The translations under genes and the position numbers were made by a program. A stretch of DNA of 64,000 bases, from positions 42,576,201-42,640,200 of the forward strand of contig OW799235.1 in NCBI GenBank assembly GCA_941918925.1, written 5' to 3'. This stretch comes from Phyto melanocephala. Lineage: Eukaryota > Arthropoda > Insecta > Diptera > Rhinophoridae. The notes under the pieces are model-generated. The model worked only from the letters and a program-made list of their open reading frames with translations, was not told the origin of the DNA and did no database searches. This document shows positions 42,901 through 54,016 of this stretch, in pieces (the stretch's first letter is position 1; each line of letters begins with the position of its first letter).

Positions 42901-43497
42901 TTAATCATCAATAGTTCGTTCTATTTTTATTTCATTTGGTATTTCACAGACATCACCGGATAAAAATTAATTTTCCAATCCCACCTCTGAATTGGCATCA
43001 TCTCCTCGAATATTACAATTAGTAGGACTTATGCTATTACTACATACCTTACCTTCCATAAAAGTAGCATAACGTCTAACAATAATTTTTTATTTTTGTT
43101 AGATCATATAGTCTGTATGCCTTGCTTTCCATACTATAGCCAACAAGTATACAAGGTACGAATTTCGTCTCAAACTTGGAACGCTTTACCTTGGGAATAT
43201 GAACGAGCGCCTTGCATCCAAAAACACGAAGATGACTTAGGGCTGTCTTCTTACCCGTCCACAGTTATTTCGAGAAAATATTGTTGTCTCTGCAAGGGAT
43301 TCTGTAAAGTAAATAAGCCGCAGTCACAGTTGGTTCGGCCCAAAACTTCTCGTCTAGACCTGAATCTATTAGCACACACCTAATCCTGTCGATTATTGTA
43401 CGTCTCAAGCATTCGGATACGCCATTTTGCTCTTGTGTATATGGATCTTTTTTTATGCAAAATGACACTTTGAGATAAAAATTTCTGTAACTGATTA

Positions 43498-44403
43498 CAC
43501 TGCTCTGCAGCAAAATCCTCCATTTAATAAAACTATGTGGACTATATAGATTTTGACGCGCTGAACTCCAATCCGTTGTCGGGTTTTTTCCATCAGATCG
43601 GGATTTTTTTTTATGGGCGTGGCAAATTTTTCCCCCTATATTAGTCAGGTACGGACACATATTTAATCCTAACTCGAGAACCAGTCATCCGATTTTTAAA
43701 AATAAAACACCAAAAAATGTGTAACAAAATTGTTTTTATTTCAGTGGAATACAATTTTTCTCTATCTCGTATTGTTTTAGTTATTTAGAAATTAATGGAG
43801 AAAAAAATTTTTTTCGTGCAAAATTCGTAATATTTTTCAATTTAAAAATGGAATTAAAAAAAATATAAAGCAAATATTCAACATTTTATACTTTTTTCTG
43901 AGAGCTACTTATCTACATATATATATAAAAGTGAAACTCTGTGTGTGTGTGTTAGCTATAGACTCCGAAACTGTAAAACCGATCGGGCGTGGGCAGTGCC
44001 ACGCCCACTTGATATTTAATTTAAATTCAGAATGCATTAATATTAATTAAGGGGCGTAGCAACGCGCGCCGGGCTTTTCTAGTCTTAGAAATAAAAAAGC
44101 CATAAACCATAAAAATCGGTTAAGAAATGTGGATTTTATTGTATTCCACTAAAATAAAAACAATTTTGTTACACATTTTTTGGTGTTTTACTTTTGAAAA
44201 TCGGATGACTGGTTCTCGAGTTAGGAGGAAATAAGTCTCCGTACCTGACTAATTTAGGGGGAAAATTTGCTACGCCCATAAAAAAAATCCAGATCTGATG
44301 GAAAAAAACCGACAACGGATTTGAGTTCAGCGCGCCAAAATCCATATAGTCCACATAGTTTTATTAAATGGGAAGACAAAAAATTATTTTTTGCAGAGCA
44401 GTG
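43498..44403. mobile_element. TIR element (CACTGCTCTGCA ends) in the copia integrase
   Basis: CACTGCTCTGCA at 43498 is inverted as TGCAGAGCAGTG ending 44403, and TA lies on both sides (43496-43497 and 44404-44405), as expected for a Tc1/mariner-type MITE. The arms are about 240 bases long (shared ATATAGTCCACATAGTTTTA and GTACCTGACTAAT). The middle holds a CCGGCGCG repeat (43915-44082). Confidence 0.78.
43915..44082 (-). repeat. CCGGCGCG interspersed repeat, short copy
   Basis: In reverse it reads AAAAGCCCGGCGCGCGTTGC, GGGCGTGGC-type modules, CACACACACACAGAGTTTCA and TTTTATATATATATG. The partial copy at 39560-40054 shows the empty site, so the insertion is certain. It added no obvious target duplication longer than 1-2 bases. 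Confidence 0.8.
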
Positions 44404-44829
44404 TACTCAGTGGTGTTGTCCATCGAAATATTTTTATTTTAGTGGCGCATTGATTTTCAGTCTTTGTATTAAACTTTTTCAATTCTTCAAAGACATCTGA
44501 TTTACTCACAATCGGCAATTAAAATAATTTGCGCGAATAGTCATCTACGAAAATTAAAAATAAATTTTGCACCAGAAAACGATTTTGTCCTTAATGGTCC
44601 TGTTGCATATGAGTGCACGATTTCCAAAACCTGCCTTGCACGGTTACGATAATTTTAAAACAAATTCCTTACTTGCTTTCCTTGAATACAAATCTCACAC
44701 TGATTGGAATTGAGTTGAAAATTAAATTCGATGTCATTTTTTATTTGTTAAGAACATAGCCTTTTTCTCTGGCTTCTGAGAAACGCAATCAATTTTTGTA
44801 CAAATTGTCACACAACATTTCCGCTGCTA

Positions 44830-45087
44830 TTAGGGCGTCCTCAGAATCCAGAATTTTACAACCGTTTTTCTAGTTTCGGTTAGTTGCCTGACTGACAGCA
44901 AATTTGCACACAACTGCGGCACATATTCAAAGTTTTTTATAACGGTTTCTGTTTCGCCATCACAAGATAACAACAACATGGCATCACCAATACACTCAAC
45001 TCTAAGTTTGTTGTTGTTCGCCACAATTACTTTTTTGCCTTCTCTATCATCAAAGTTGTAAAGTATTGTTTTTGGCTTTGACAACAC
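44830..45087 (-). pseudogene. copia protease-region fragment
   Basis: VANNNKLRVECIGDAMLLLS and NFEYVPQLCANLLSVRQLTE match the segment after the copia protease active site ('V.NG..L.V.G.G......NV.YVP.L..NLLSV..L'). The active-site DSGA lies just upstream in another frame (ATTHVL-type sequence near 45090-45120). Broken. Confidence 0.85.
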
Positions 45088-45359
45088 GTGTGTTGTTGCG
45101 CCTGAATCAACATACTACTCGTTGGCGTCGACGTCACTTGATGTAAACAGTAACACTAACAGAATTCTCTCGGTTCGATTTTTTTGCTTGTTGCTTTTAG
45201 CCGTTACTGTTTACATTTTTACTTTGAACATTCGGACAATTCTTTACAAAATGACCTTTTTTGCTTTTGATATTTTCTGCTGGAAACAAATGCGTTTTCT
45301 TCAGTTTTTATAGGGTTGTCAAATTTGGCGTCTTGTAAATGTAAATTCTTTATCATGTC

Positions 45360-45720
45360 CACACTTAGCTGTTTTAGAATTTCCTACAGCCAAAACAAGC
45401 TAGCGGAAATCTTCTGGCAAACCAGCCAAAATCAAAGAAGCCATTAGTTCATCATCAATATTCAATCCAGTATTCATAACCTTTAGAGAAGTAATCACCA
45501 TTTTATTGATATATTCTTGCATTGAGCCAAAGTCGGCCAATTTTAGTTGAACTAACTGTTTCAGCAAGACAACTTTTCGTGTCAAGCCCTTTATGCTTGT
45601 CATGCATCTTTTGCAGTTGCCGATGTCGCTATACGTGCAAAATTATTTGGCTCTACCATTAAATTTATTTCAGCCAATGCACGCTCATTTTTATCCCATT
45701 TAAATTTTTATGTGAATCGT
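45360..45720 (-). pseudogene. copia gag fragment, 3' of the LINE insertion
   Basis: NERALAEINLMVEPNNFARI precedes TSIKGLTRKVVLLKQLVQLK, ADFGSMQEYINKMVITSLKV and DDELMASLILAGLPEDFR, all on the minus strand. This is the UBN2-type gag of copia elements. A CCHC knuckle lies further 3' in degraded form. Frameshift near 45605. Confidence 0.88.
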
Positions 45721-45769
45721 TTTTATTTTGGCTTAAGTTCATTTAAGCCAAAATAAAAACGATTCACAT
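45710..45769. repeat. perfect 27-bp hairpin inside copia gag
   Basis: 45710-45736 and 45743-45769 are exact reverse complements (ATGTGAATCG... and ...CGATTCACAT) with a 6-base loop. Confidence 0.9.
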
Positions 45770-46090
45770 TAAAATTTAATATATAGAAAAAGTTCGAATA
45801 AAATATATATATTTATCCTTTTTAATTTCACTAGATTTCACATAAACCCGCTTTAACAATGTTCCAGCAATTATTTAAAAATAATTACGATTTAGCATGA
45901 TGTTTCCAAATATAAAAATTTTCCCCATAACGTGTCAGGCAATTGCCGCGTGTGCAAGTGTTTCTCTCTCAATACGGTTTATTGGAATAGTATCGTTTCG
46001 TGTAGAAGCAATCGCGCATTTGCTTTCTGTTCACTTTCTTTTTGAATTAATATTTATTGGTTAATTCTTTTAATTTTTTATTTTTTTTTA

Positions 46091-47720
46091 TTGGGGAAAT
46101 TTCTATCGGAGAGTTCTTATTTGGGGTTGAATTATGACCGGGGCTCACCCCCGGATTACAACCGGTTTCGGGAATTGGATTTTTCGGCCGGCAGGATAAG
46201 GCCAAACAAAATTAAGCGTCCACGACCAGAAGACTTTCTTCCACTACCTGAAACCTCATCAAATCAACAAAACCTACCACGTTATTTAGTCGCAACAACT
46301 GTATCACTCATAGAAGGTTTACAAGTCCCTCCACTAGCTGCCTATAATGTCTTCCAAGTAGAAAGAGGGCTCGATTTCATATCAAAGGATCGTATAGAAG
46401 TCAAGGAAATGAAAAGTGGAGACTTGTTAATAAAAGTACCCAACAACAAAACTGCTGAAAAATTTATAAAATCTTGCTACATCGACAGTATACCTGTGAA
46501 AATATCATAACATAAAACATTAAACACAATACAAGGCCGTATATTTTCCAGAAAAATAATAGAAATCTCCCAAGAAGATCTATTGTATCTCTTAAAGACC
46601 AAAAAGTTTGTGATGTGCGAAAGATAACGAGAAAGGAAAACGAGAAAATAATTTCAACCGGAGCAGCAATTATTACATTCGATCTGATCTATCGCCCAGA
46701 CGTTTTAAAACTTGGGTGGGAAAGAGTATCTGTGGAAGAGTATATACCAAACCCCATGAGATGTATAAATTGCCAAAGGTTAGGACATACAAGAAAATAG
46801 TGTAAAAGCATAGAACTGTGTAAAGAATGCGGCTATTCCGAAAAAGATGAAGTGTGCAATCGTAAGTTTTGTGTAAATTGCCAAATAGAGACTCATACAT
46901 CTTATGACCCTGAATGCCCTTTATTCTGGAAACATAAATCTGTTAATTTTATAAGTCTCCAAAAGATGTACAACACATGAGGCCTGGAAAATATTTAACG
47001 ATAATCCATCTTTAAATATGCTTCAGCCTCGTACTTCCAAAAATGCAAAAAAAAATCCTACATACGCACAAATAACAGATTCTTTTCCAACAACGAATAC
47101 TGACAAAAATAATGAAAGACATACAAGACAAAATCAAACATGTTGAAAATAAAAACAACTCATCCCCTACCGTTATGAAACAAAAACAAAACTTAATTCC
47201 AGATAACTCTACACCAGTCAACAACATAATTTCTATGGAAATAAATACAAATTCATCTACTTCTGACAACAACAGCAACAAAACCACATCTACAGACACA
47301 ACCACAAATTCCCATACAACCAACCTTAGTTTACTTACACCATTACAAAGTTCATATTCTCGTATAATTGAACTTAACAAGCAACCAAAAACCACAAAAT
47401 CGTTAGATAACGACGAGCCAAACACAAGTTATTGTTTTGAAGATGACATTCTATTAAATGAAAATACATCGAGTATATTAGACGACTCTTTTAAACTTAA
47501 CATAGATAAAAACATTTCTGAGGATATGATAATTCAGGATATTACTGAAGGCCTATGTCTGGACACCCCGCCAAGAACTACTAACAGTTCAAATAACAAT
47601 AACTCGCCCATAACACAACTCTACAACAAATTTCCCCTACTAAACGTTTTAATAACACCCAATACCTTAAAGAACACACAACCATTAGCCCCAAGGGGCA
47701 AAACTAAAAATAAAAAATGA
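46091..47720 (+). pseudogene. I-type LINE ORF1 (gag-like, CCHC knuckles), frameshifted
   Basis: 46091-46510 encodes RYLVATTVSLIEGLQVPPLA, then DRIEVKEMKSGDLLIKVPNN. A stop at 46508 and frame changes follow; 46615-46980 continues RVSVEEYIPNPMRCINCQRL, GHTRK, then CKECGYSEKDEVC and CVNCQIETHTSYDPECPLFW, which are three CCHC-type zinc knuckles. The C-terminal third (47112-47720) is Asn/Thr/Ser-rich. ORF1p would bind LINE RNA. Stops at 46799 and 46978 make it inactive. Family assignment rests on the 'GDLL+K' and 'YIPNPMRC..CQ+.GH' motifs. Confidence 0.88.
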
Positions 47721-47765
47721 TGACATTTCACCAAAACATAACGCTTCTCCAGTGGAACATACAAG

Positions 47766-49020
47766 GTGGCGCAAAAGAAATCCTCCTAACTCCTCCTAAC
47801 AGAAAATGCTACAAATTTTGCAATTGGCCCCTAATGTCAGTTCTGTTTTGACATTTGTGTAGTAAACACATGCAAAATACACGTTAATAAACAATGTTAC
47901 GCTACACTGCTCCAGAACGCGGAATATTGGTGACTATTTATTTGACCAATAATCGGTCGGTGACTTTGGCACAACGTGAATTTCGTCGCAGATTTCCTAG
48001 CCGTCCAACGCCTACTGGTGAAACACTGCGACGTTTAGCCGCTCGCCTCGAAGAGACTGGCACAACACGAGATGCTGCCAGGAGTGGCAGACCCCGGAGT
48101 AACCGTTCTGCAGAGAATATTGCTGCTGTAGCCGAGGATGTCATGGAAGCGCCGTCGACATCGACCAGACGACGTGCCACGCAAATGGCTATCAGTCGAC
48201 GGTCTTTACAGCGAATTTTGGTACAAGATTTGAAGATGTTTCCGTACAAAGTCCAGACGGTGCATCAGATGTTAGCTGCTGACCGCCAATCGCGTCTAAC
48301 ATAAGCTCAAGCCATCCTGAATCACCACCAAGAGGAAGATGATTTTTCATCAAAAATAATCATGAGTGATGAGGCCCATTTCCATCTTAGCGGGTACGTA
48401 AATAAGCAAAATTTACGCTTCTGGGTCACTGAAAATCCGCGTGTAACCCACGAAGAGCCATTACACCCGCTCAAAGTTACTGTATGGTGTGCTGTTTTCG
48501 CTGGAGGAGTCATCGGACCTTTTTTCTTCGAAGACGTCGCGGGCCAAACGGTTACTGTGAATGGTGAGCGCTACAGAGCAATGATCAACGAGTTCTTTTT
48601 GCCGCAACTTGATGAATTGGGATTGGAAAACATGTGGTTCCAACAGGACGGTGCAACAGCACACCCCGTTTTGGCGATTTGAACTGGCCAGCAAGATCGC
48701 CTGATTTGACCGCTCCAGACTTCTTTTTGTGGGGCTTTTTGAAGTCGCGGGTTTATGTCAACAAGCCTCAGACTCTTGCAGCTCTTAAAGACAATATCCG
48801 TCAAGAATGTGAGGACCGATCGCCGGAAGTTTTGGCCAAAGTGATGGAAAATGCCATAAAAAGGGCTCAAATGACAATCAACTGTGGCGGCGGCCATTTA
48901 CATGACATCATATTCTCGACTTGATGTAAAAAAAAATAAAAGACCAAATAAAAATACTCCACAAGAAGAATCAAAGTTTTTCATTATTTTTTTAAATTAC
49001 AGCCAAAAAACATCGGAAGA
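47766..49020 (+). mobile_element. mariner-superfamily element inside the LINE (limits approximate)
   Basis: It starts shortly after the LINE ORF2 start (ITLLQWNIQG, 47740) around GGTGGCGCAAAAG and ends before the LINE resumes near 49030. It carries one transposase gene. Most of the LINE endonuclease is missing at this place. I could not match clear terminal repeats. Confidence 0.7.
47894..48924 (+). pseudogene. mariner/IS630-type transposase, one stop and one deletion
   Basis: N-terminal HTH: NRSVTLAQREFRRRFPSRP, SGRPRSNRSAENIAAVAEDV and ISRRSLQRILVQDLKMFPYK. A TAA stop at 48302 breaks the frame once. The catalytic domain follows: IIMSDEAHFHLSGYVNKQNL (first Asp), PLKVTVWCAVFAGGVIGPFF and NMWFQQDGATAH (second Asp). 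Then about 60-70 bases are deleted near 48663 with a frame change, and RFGDLNWPARSPDLTAPDFF (third Asp), LWGFLKSRVYVNKPQTLAAL and IIFST follow to a stop. The family is common in insects. With only two lesions and better GC content than its surroundings, it looks younger than its neighbours. Confidence 0.93.
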
Positions 49021-49041
49021 AGGGCCAACTAGCAATTATTT

Positions 49042-51629
49042 ATGAAAAAGACGGCGGAGATAATTACCCAATTTGATGAATCAACTAACGTTAACAAGGA
49101 AGCTGCTCAGATAAAACGAATTCTACGTAAAACAGCCAATGAATCCATCCCTTTAAGTCGTAAACCTAGGGATAAAAATAGTCCTGTCTGGTACAACTCG
49201 GAAATATCTAAATTAATAAGACTTAGACAAGAAGCATGGAAAAGTTTTAAAGTATGTCGAAATAAACCCAATATAATAATCTACAAAAAATTTTGTGCAA
49301 AAGTTAAAAAAAGAATATAAACAGGCAAAAAGGACTACATGGGAAAATTTTCTTAATTCATTGAACCCTTTAATGGAACAAAGTCAATAATTTAAGGTCC
49401 CATAGACCTAAGAAATTCCCAACTATGTTCACAGATGCCAAACATTTTTCACACCCTCTAGATATTGCCGATAAGTTTGCAAAATTTTGGTGCTCTCTTT
49501 TGATGCTTTTAACCCCGAAATAATTTCTGAGAAAAAATAACTGAGAATAGAAAACCTCCCTCAAATCGCATACCAATTTAGGGAAATAAAGGATGATATT
49601 ACACTTCCTGAGCTGCACGAAGTAATAAAAACCCTAAAGGGCTCAACACCTTCTCGAGATAAAATCACATACTCAATGATTAAGTGTTCTGCTGATGTTC
49701 TTAAAATTCGCCTTATTAAATTATACAATAACATGCTAATAACTGGAGTCTTCCCACATGACTGGAAATCAGCGGTTCTAACACCCGTTCCCAAGACTGG
49801 AAAGACCCATCTTATTGTTACCGGTACTTTAAAAAATTTTTGAAAAAATAATTGCCAGACGCTTTTGGAAATTTCCACATATGCAAATATCCAAAATGCA
49901 ACATGCATTTATACCTAGACAAGGGGTCCACACCATCTGCCACCAGTTGGAGGAGGTATTACGTCACAATTAAACTAGTGGTAAACATAGCTTATTACTC
50001 TCTGAAGATATTGAAAAAGCATTCGACCGGGTGACATCATTATCTGTCGTTAAGGAGCTGTGTAAATGGTCGGTCCCTCCTGAGATATTAAGCCTGGTAA
50101 GATCATTTCTTACAAATCGTAGAGTAAGTGTCAAAGTTGATGGTTATCACTCTCCTACTTATGACTTGGACAATGGGGTACCCCAAGGTTCCCCACTATC
50201 AATAGTATTATACACTATATATGCTAATTGCTTAGCAAGGAACTTAGAAGATTTACCTGGTATCGATTACGTTGGCATTTATGCCGACAACATTTTCGCA
50301 GTAGCATCTGGAAATCCAGAACGCGTTAGCTTTTATCTTAACAACCTAGATTCTGTGGTTCAAAACTGGGCCAAGAAAATAGGAGCCGTTGTGCCAACAG
50401 ATAAAACGGAAGTACTTTACGTATGTAGAAAAAGGTACTGCAACAATAATACAATTAACATTGGAAACGAAACACGCCAAATTTCCGAACAATCTAGAAT
50501 TTTGGGAATTTTATTTGCCAGAAATCTTCTCTGGAATAATCACATCAAATGCTTAACATACAAACTATCAAAAATCAACAACATACTAAAACTTATATGT
50601 TCCCGTACTAAAGGACCCCATATGGAAATAGCCCTCAATATTTGTAAATCTTTAACAACTGGTACAATACAACATGGAATAATGATCTACGGCTGGACTT
50701 TGAAGAAAAATATGAACAAAATCAACACGTCAATTAACACGTGCTTCAGGACGGCATCAGGGTTGCTACGTACAACTCCGATCGGAAAATTAAGGGCTGA
50801 GGCAAATTTTATGGACTTCGAAACATTACTAGAAAAAAGAGCAGTCAACCTGGTATCTAAATCATTGACAATATCAGCGGAAAGCCTACACAACACATTT
50901 TGGAATCAGCTTATGTCGCCAAACAATTCTTTGCCTTCAGCCATAACATATATATTAGATCTTTTGAAAAGAAGGAATATACCAACGCCACAAAGACCAC
51001 TAAAACCAGTCTACCCCAAAGCTTTTGTTAAACTAAACGACAGCTTAAGTTTTTTCAATAAAAACTCTACCAACCCAATATGCTTTATGAGAATGTTTTT
51101 GGAGAAAATCTCCCACTTCTCCCCAGACGTCATATATTACACAGACGGTTCATTTCGGAATAGTCTGACATCATATGCCATCATTGAGCAAATAACTAGT
51201 GGCCAGTTTGAAACGGTGAAGCAGATGAGACTTCCAAATCACTCTGGTATTTTCACGGCGGAGATGTCTGCGATAAAAACTGCAATAAATATTTCCATAG
51301 AACACGGAAGGAAAAGTTTAATATGCACTGATAGCCTAAGTGCTACTAAAGCCTTGCATACAAATCAAAATGGCGTTTATAACGATATGTTACGATTGGA
51401 AAACAGGGAAAATGTAATTATGGTCATGTGGATTCCATCACACATAGGTATTCCAGGAAATGAACATGCAGATAGAGCCGCTAAACAGGCCTTAGCGTTA
51501 CCACAGATTACAGAAATCCCTTGTTTCCCTAAAGCCTTTGCCAAATCATTTTACAACGAACTACAAAATCAAATAAAGTCTTGGCAAGCACAACATTGTA
51601 GACATTTAAAATTTTCCTTTTCATCTTAA
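49042..51629 (+). pseudogene. I-type LINE ORF2: reverse transcriptase and RNase H, inactive
   Basis: 49042-50030 is frame-broken linker and RT start (KPRDKNSPVWYNSEISKLIR; LKGSTPSRDKITYSMIK; GVFPHDWKSAVLTPVPKTGK). 50031-51629 is one open frame of 532 codons: NGVPQGSPLSIVLYTIYANC, then the active site YADN where YADD is needed. RNase H follows, with YYTDGSF near residue 365, the Glu in FTAEMSAIKTA, CTDSLSATKAL, and IPSHIGIPGNEHADRAAKQA. RNase H after RT places it in the I group. The D-to-N change in the catalytic box and the upstream breaks make it inactive, despite the long open frame. Confidence 0.93.
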
Positions 51630-51886
51630 ATTACTCTTTTCTTTATACTTTAACTATTCTGAATCACAATTTAGTTTATACGTATTAATATTAAATTTGA
51701 TAATCAATTTTATTCGTTTTCTATGATTTCTTTTTATAATTACTTAACATAGTTTTATTTGTTATAAGTTTTTGTTAATACGCGCGCATATGGTCTAGTT
51801 ACCCGGCGCATTTATTTCATATATTTTATAAATTCATTTATGAAATATAATTTAAATAAATAAATAAATAAAATAAAAATTTTCCC

Positions 51887-52000
51887 GATCACGCAATTTC
51901 TCAAATGAAAAAGATAAACTAGATGCCATTTTCAATCGTTTCACACTTTAATCGGAAATTTTGCAAATTGTCTATTTAGTGTTACTTAAAAAACACACAA
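51887..52000 (-). pseudogene. copia gag start, 5' of the LINE insertion
   Basis: The minus strand from about 51929 reads ATG then ASSLSFSFEKLRDRE, continuing after the LINE with NFYIWKHHAK. 'FEKL.GRENF..WK' is the canonical copia gag start. Confidence 0.85.
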
Positions 52001-52682
52001 AAAAATTGTGTAAGTAAATGAAATATTTATTTGGTTCGAGAAATTAATGCATGCTGTTTACTTATTTAAGATTTGTTTAAGGTAAATGTTGCCCGCGGCT
52101 CCAATCATTATAGTGTTTTCATACTTAATGTTTTTATAATAAATTCGTTTTTAAAGTTAAAACCTTTTTGGATTTGGCTTGTAATCGGTTTTATAAAATA
52201 TAACCTTGTTTTTGGTGTACTAAATTTAGTATTAAAACGTTAAGAATATTATAAATATATGGTAAAGTTAGATGGCGCTGAATAAAAATAGTTTAACAAG
52301 TAAAATAAAACAAACAAAAGCAAATGATGCAGCAACAACATAAAAAAGTATCTCCAAATTTTCAACCACTTTTTAACTATACATTTACAGAAAATAAATT
52401 AATTTATATTTTGGAGCAATTGTAAAATTTTTTTAGTTTTTCATACAAATAAAAACATCTAATATACAGTGTGTGAAACAAATATTTAAACAACAGTATT
52501 AAAAAATACTTGAAGAAATACACTTATTTCTACGAGAAATTAATTTTATTTTCAAAAATTTTATTTGATATACTGTGAGTTTAACCCTGAATTAACTAAA
52601 ACTTGCAGTGTGAACGCAAAATCAGTTGTTAGTGGTTTTAATGTTAAAACCTGATTTTAATATTTTTCTGAAATAAAGTTAT
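52001..52682. other. probable copia leader/LTR region and intron, not resolved
   Basis: This should hold the 5' LTR of the minus copia element, but I could not match it to a 3' LTR near 41 kb. No other feature is recognised. Confidence 0.4.
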
Positions 52683-53208
52683 GCTCTAAACACATAGACG
52701 ACAGCAGACAGCAAGCAGCAATATGTCAAAAATAAAATCCATGTGTTTAAATGAAACTGATTATTTTGACGGCACCACAGCAGCACGACTGCACAGCAGC
52801 ATTTGCTGCTGCTGCCAACTTAGGCTATTTTCTATTTTGACGGGCAGCAATAAAAAAATATAGTGTTGCCATTATATATATTAAATTGGAAAAATAAGAA
52901 CAAAAACTTATTTTTAATATTAAACATAAAAGAACATTACAAAAATACAATAAAGAAATAAATTTATGTGTATTTATAGTTTTTCGTAATATTATTACAT
53001 GCTTTTTATCAATAACTTTAATTTTATTCATTATAAAATATATATGCGGCATCCCTGAAATTGGTATTGCTAAAATACACATCAGCTGATTATTATGTTG
53101 TTGCTGTCTTCAAAATAATTATGAAGCTGACTTCAGAGCAGCATTTGAAGTTGGCAGCATTTGAAGCCGTGAAGTTGTGAAGCCTGCTGTCGTCTATGTG
53201 TTTAGAGC
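52683..53208 (-). mobile_element. TIR element (GCTCTAAACACATAGACG family), copy 2
   Basis: Ends GCTCTAAACACATAGACGAC and GTCGTCTATGTGTTTAGAGC. It aligns with 2295-2796 along its length in reverse orientation, with a small extra duplication (TTGAAGTTGGCAGCATTTGA) near 53145. Confidence 0.88.
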
Positions 53209-53450
53209 TTTACTTTCAGGATAACTTTTTATCAACTAATACTACAAACCATAAAATAACGTACTAAAATTGGGTTTTAATGGCGAAAATTTTATGCGTT
53301 TATTATGATTTATTGTTAAGAATTTCTTCCTTTTGTTTTCTAGAATGTAATATAGTGTAAATTAAAATGCTGCATGAACAACCTCATACAGTGATCATGT
53401 TTATGTGTCAATAAATAAACAGCTTACATCGAACACAAACTAGCTAACAA

Positions 53451-54016
53451 CCCTTTCTGACTATCAAAAATATCAGAAATATTCGGGAATAGATCATACA
53501 TAAACAACTGAGATATGAGCAAAAAACCACGACCACCGCGTTTTTTTTTCACAACAACATACAACACATACATACAAACGTGGTATACTGGTTAGAGTGA
53601 GCCAAAATTTTTTTTTTTTTATATATTATTTAAATTTTGATTGTTTTATTTTTAATTTTTCTTTCAATTTATTTTTTTAAACACATAAGTAAACTAAATT
53701 TATAATATTACAATGAGATGTTTTTATATATGTACGTATGTTTTTTATATGTATGTACGTATTTCATGAGATAAATGGTGATATAAACAATTGTTGTTGC
53801 ATGACTAAACGTTGTGAAGGGTATATAAGATTCGGCATGGCCGAATATAGCACTCTTGTTTGTTTTTGGTTTCTCAACAAAAACTTGCTCGTACTTGCCG
53901 AGTACAGGCAAGTGTGTACTTAAATATGAGCAAGTTTCTTCCTCTTAACCCGACCTTACCCCTTTTGTCTATAAACACAAGACTTGCGCAAGTGACTTGC
54001 CTAGTCATAAAGGGGT
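53451..54016 (-). mobile_element. composite: CCCTTTCTGACTA MITE carrying an ATTCGGC repeat
   Basis: CCCTTTCTGACTA (53451) jumps to AAATATCAGAAATATTCGGG and the ATTCGGC repeat runs to TAGCACTCTTGTTTG (about 53862). The MITE right half then follows (GGTTTCTCAACAAAAACTTG, GACTTGCCTAGTCATAAAGGGG, ending about 54016). TAA flanks both ends. The arrangement is the same as the nested composite at 21074-25779, without the later insertions. Confidence 0.8.

Larger units (their letters stand above)
43265..44600 (-). pseudogene. copia integrase, split by a TIR element
   Basis: Minus-strand pieces are LIFVDDYSRKLF and SDVFEELKKFNTKTENQCAT before the insertion (44404-44600), and YRNFYLKVSFCIKKDPYTQE, NGVSECLRRTIIDRIRCVLI, LDEKFWAEPTVTAAYLLYRI after it (43660-43265). 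'DDYSR' and 'PYTP.QNGV.E' are the integrase core landmarks, including the third catalytic Glu. The enzyme is dead because of the insertion and frameshifts. Confidence 0.88.
45926..51872 (+). mobile_element. I-type LINE, near full length, with 14-bp target duplication
   Basis: ATAAAAATTTTCCC occurs at 45912-45925 and again at 51873-51886. The element begins CATAACG and ends in a TAAA-rich tail (51852-51872), as I-type LINEs do. Rejoining the flanks restores a copia gag reading (RENFYIWKHHAKS on the minus strand). ORF1 and ORF2 are present but damaged, and a mariner-type element has replaced most of the endonuclease. Confidence 0.93.
41230..52000 (-). mobile_element. degenerate copia-type retrotransposon carrying nested insertions
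   Basis: On the minus strand the copia order gag (near 51990-45400), protease (45087-44830), integrase (44600-43265), reverse transcriptase (42900-42000) and RNase H (41600-41240) is complete but broken throughout. It is interrupted by a 5.9-kb I-type LINE in gag, a TIR element in integrase and a small MITE in reverse transcriptase. I could not identify a pair of LTRs, so the outer limits are approximate. Confidence 0.88.
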
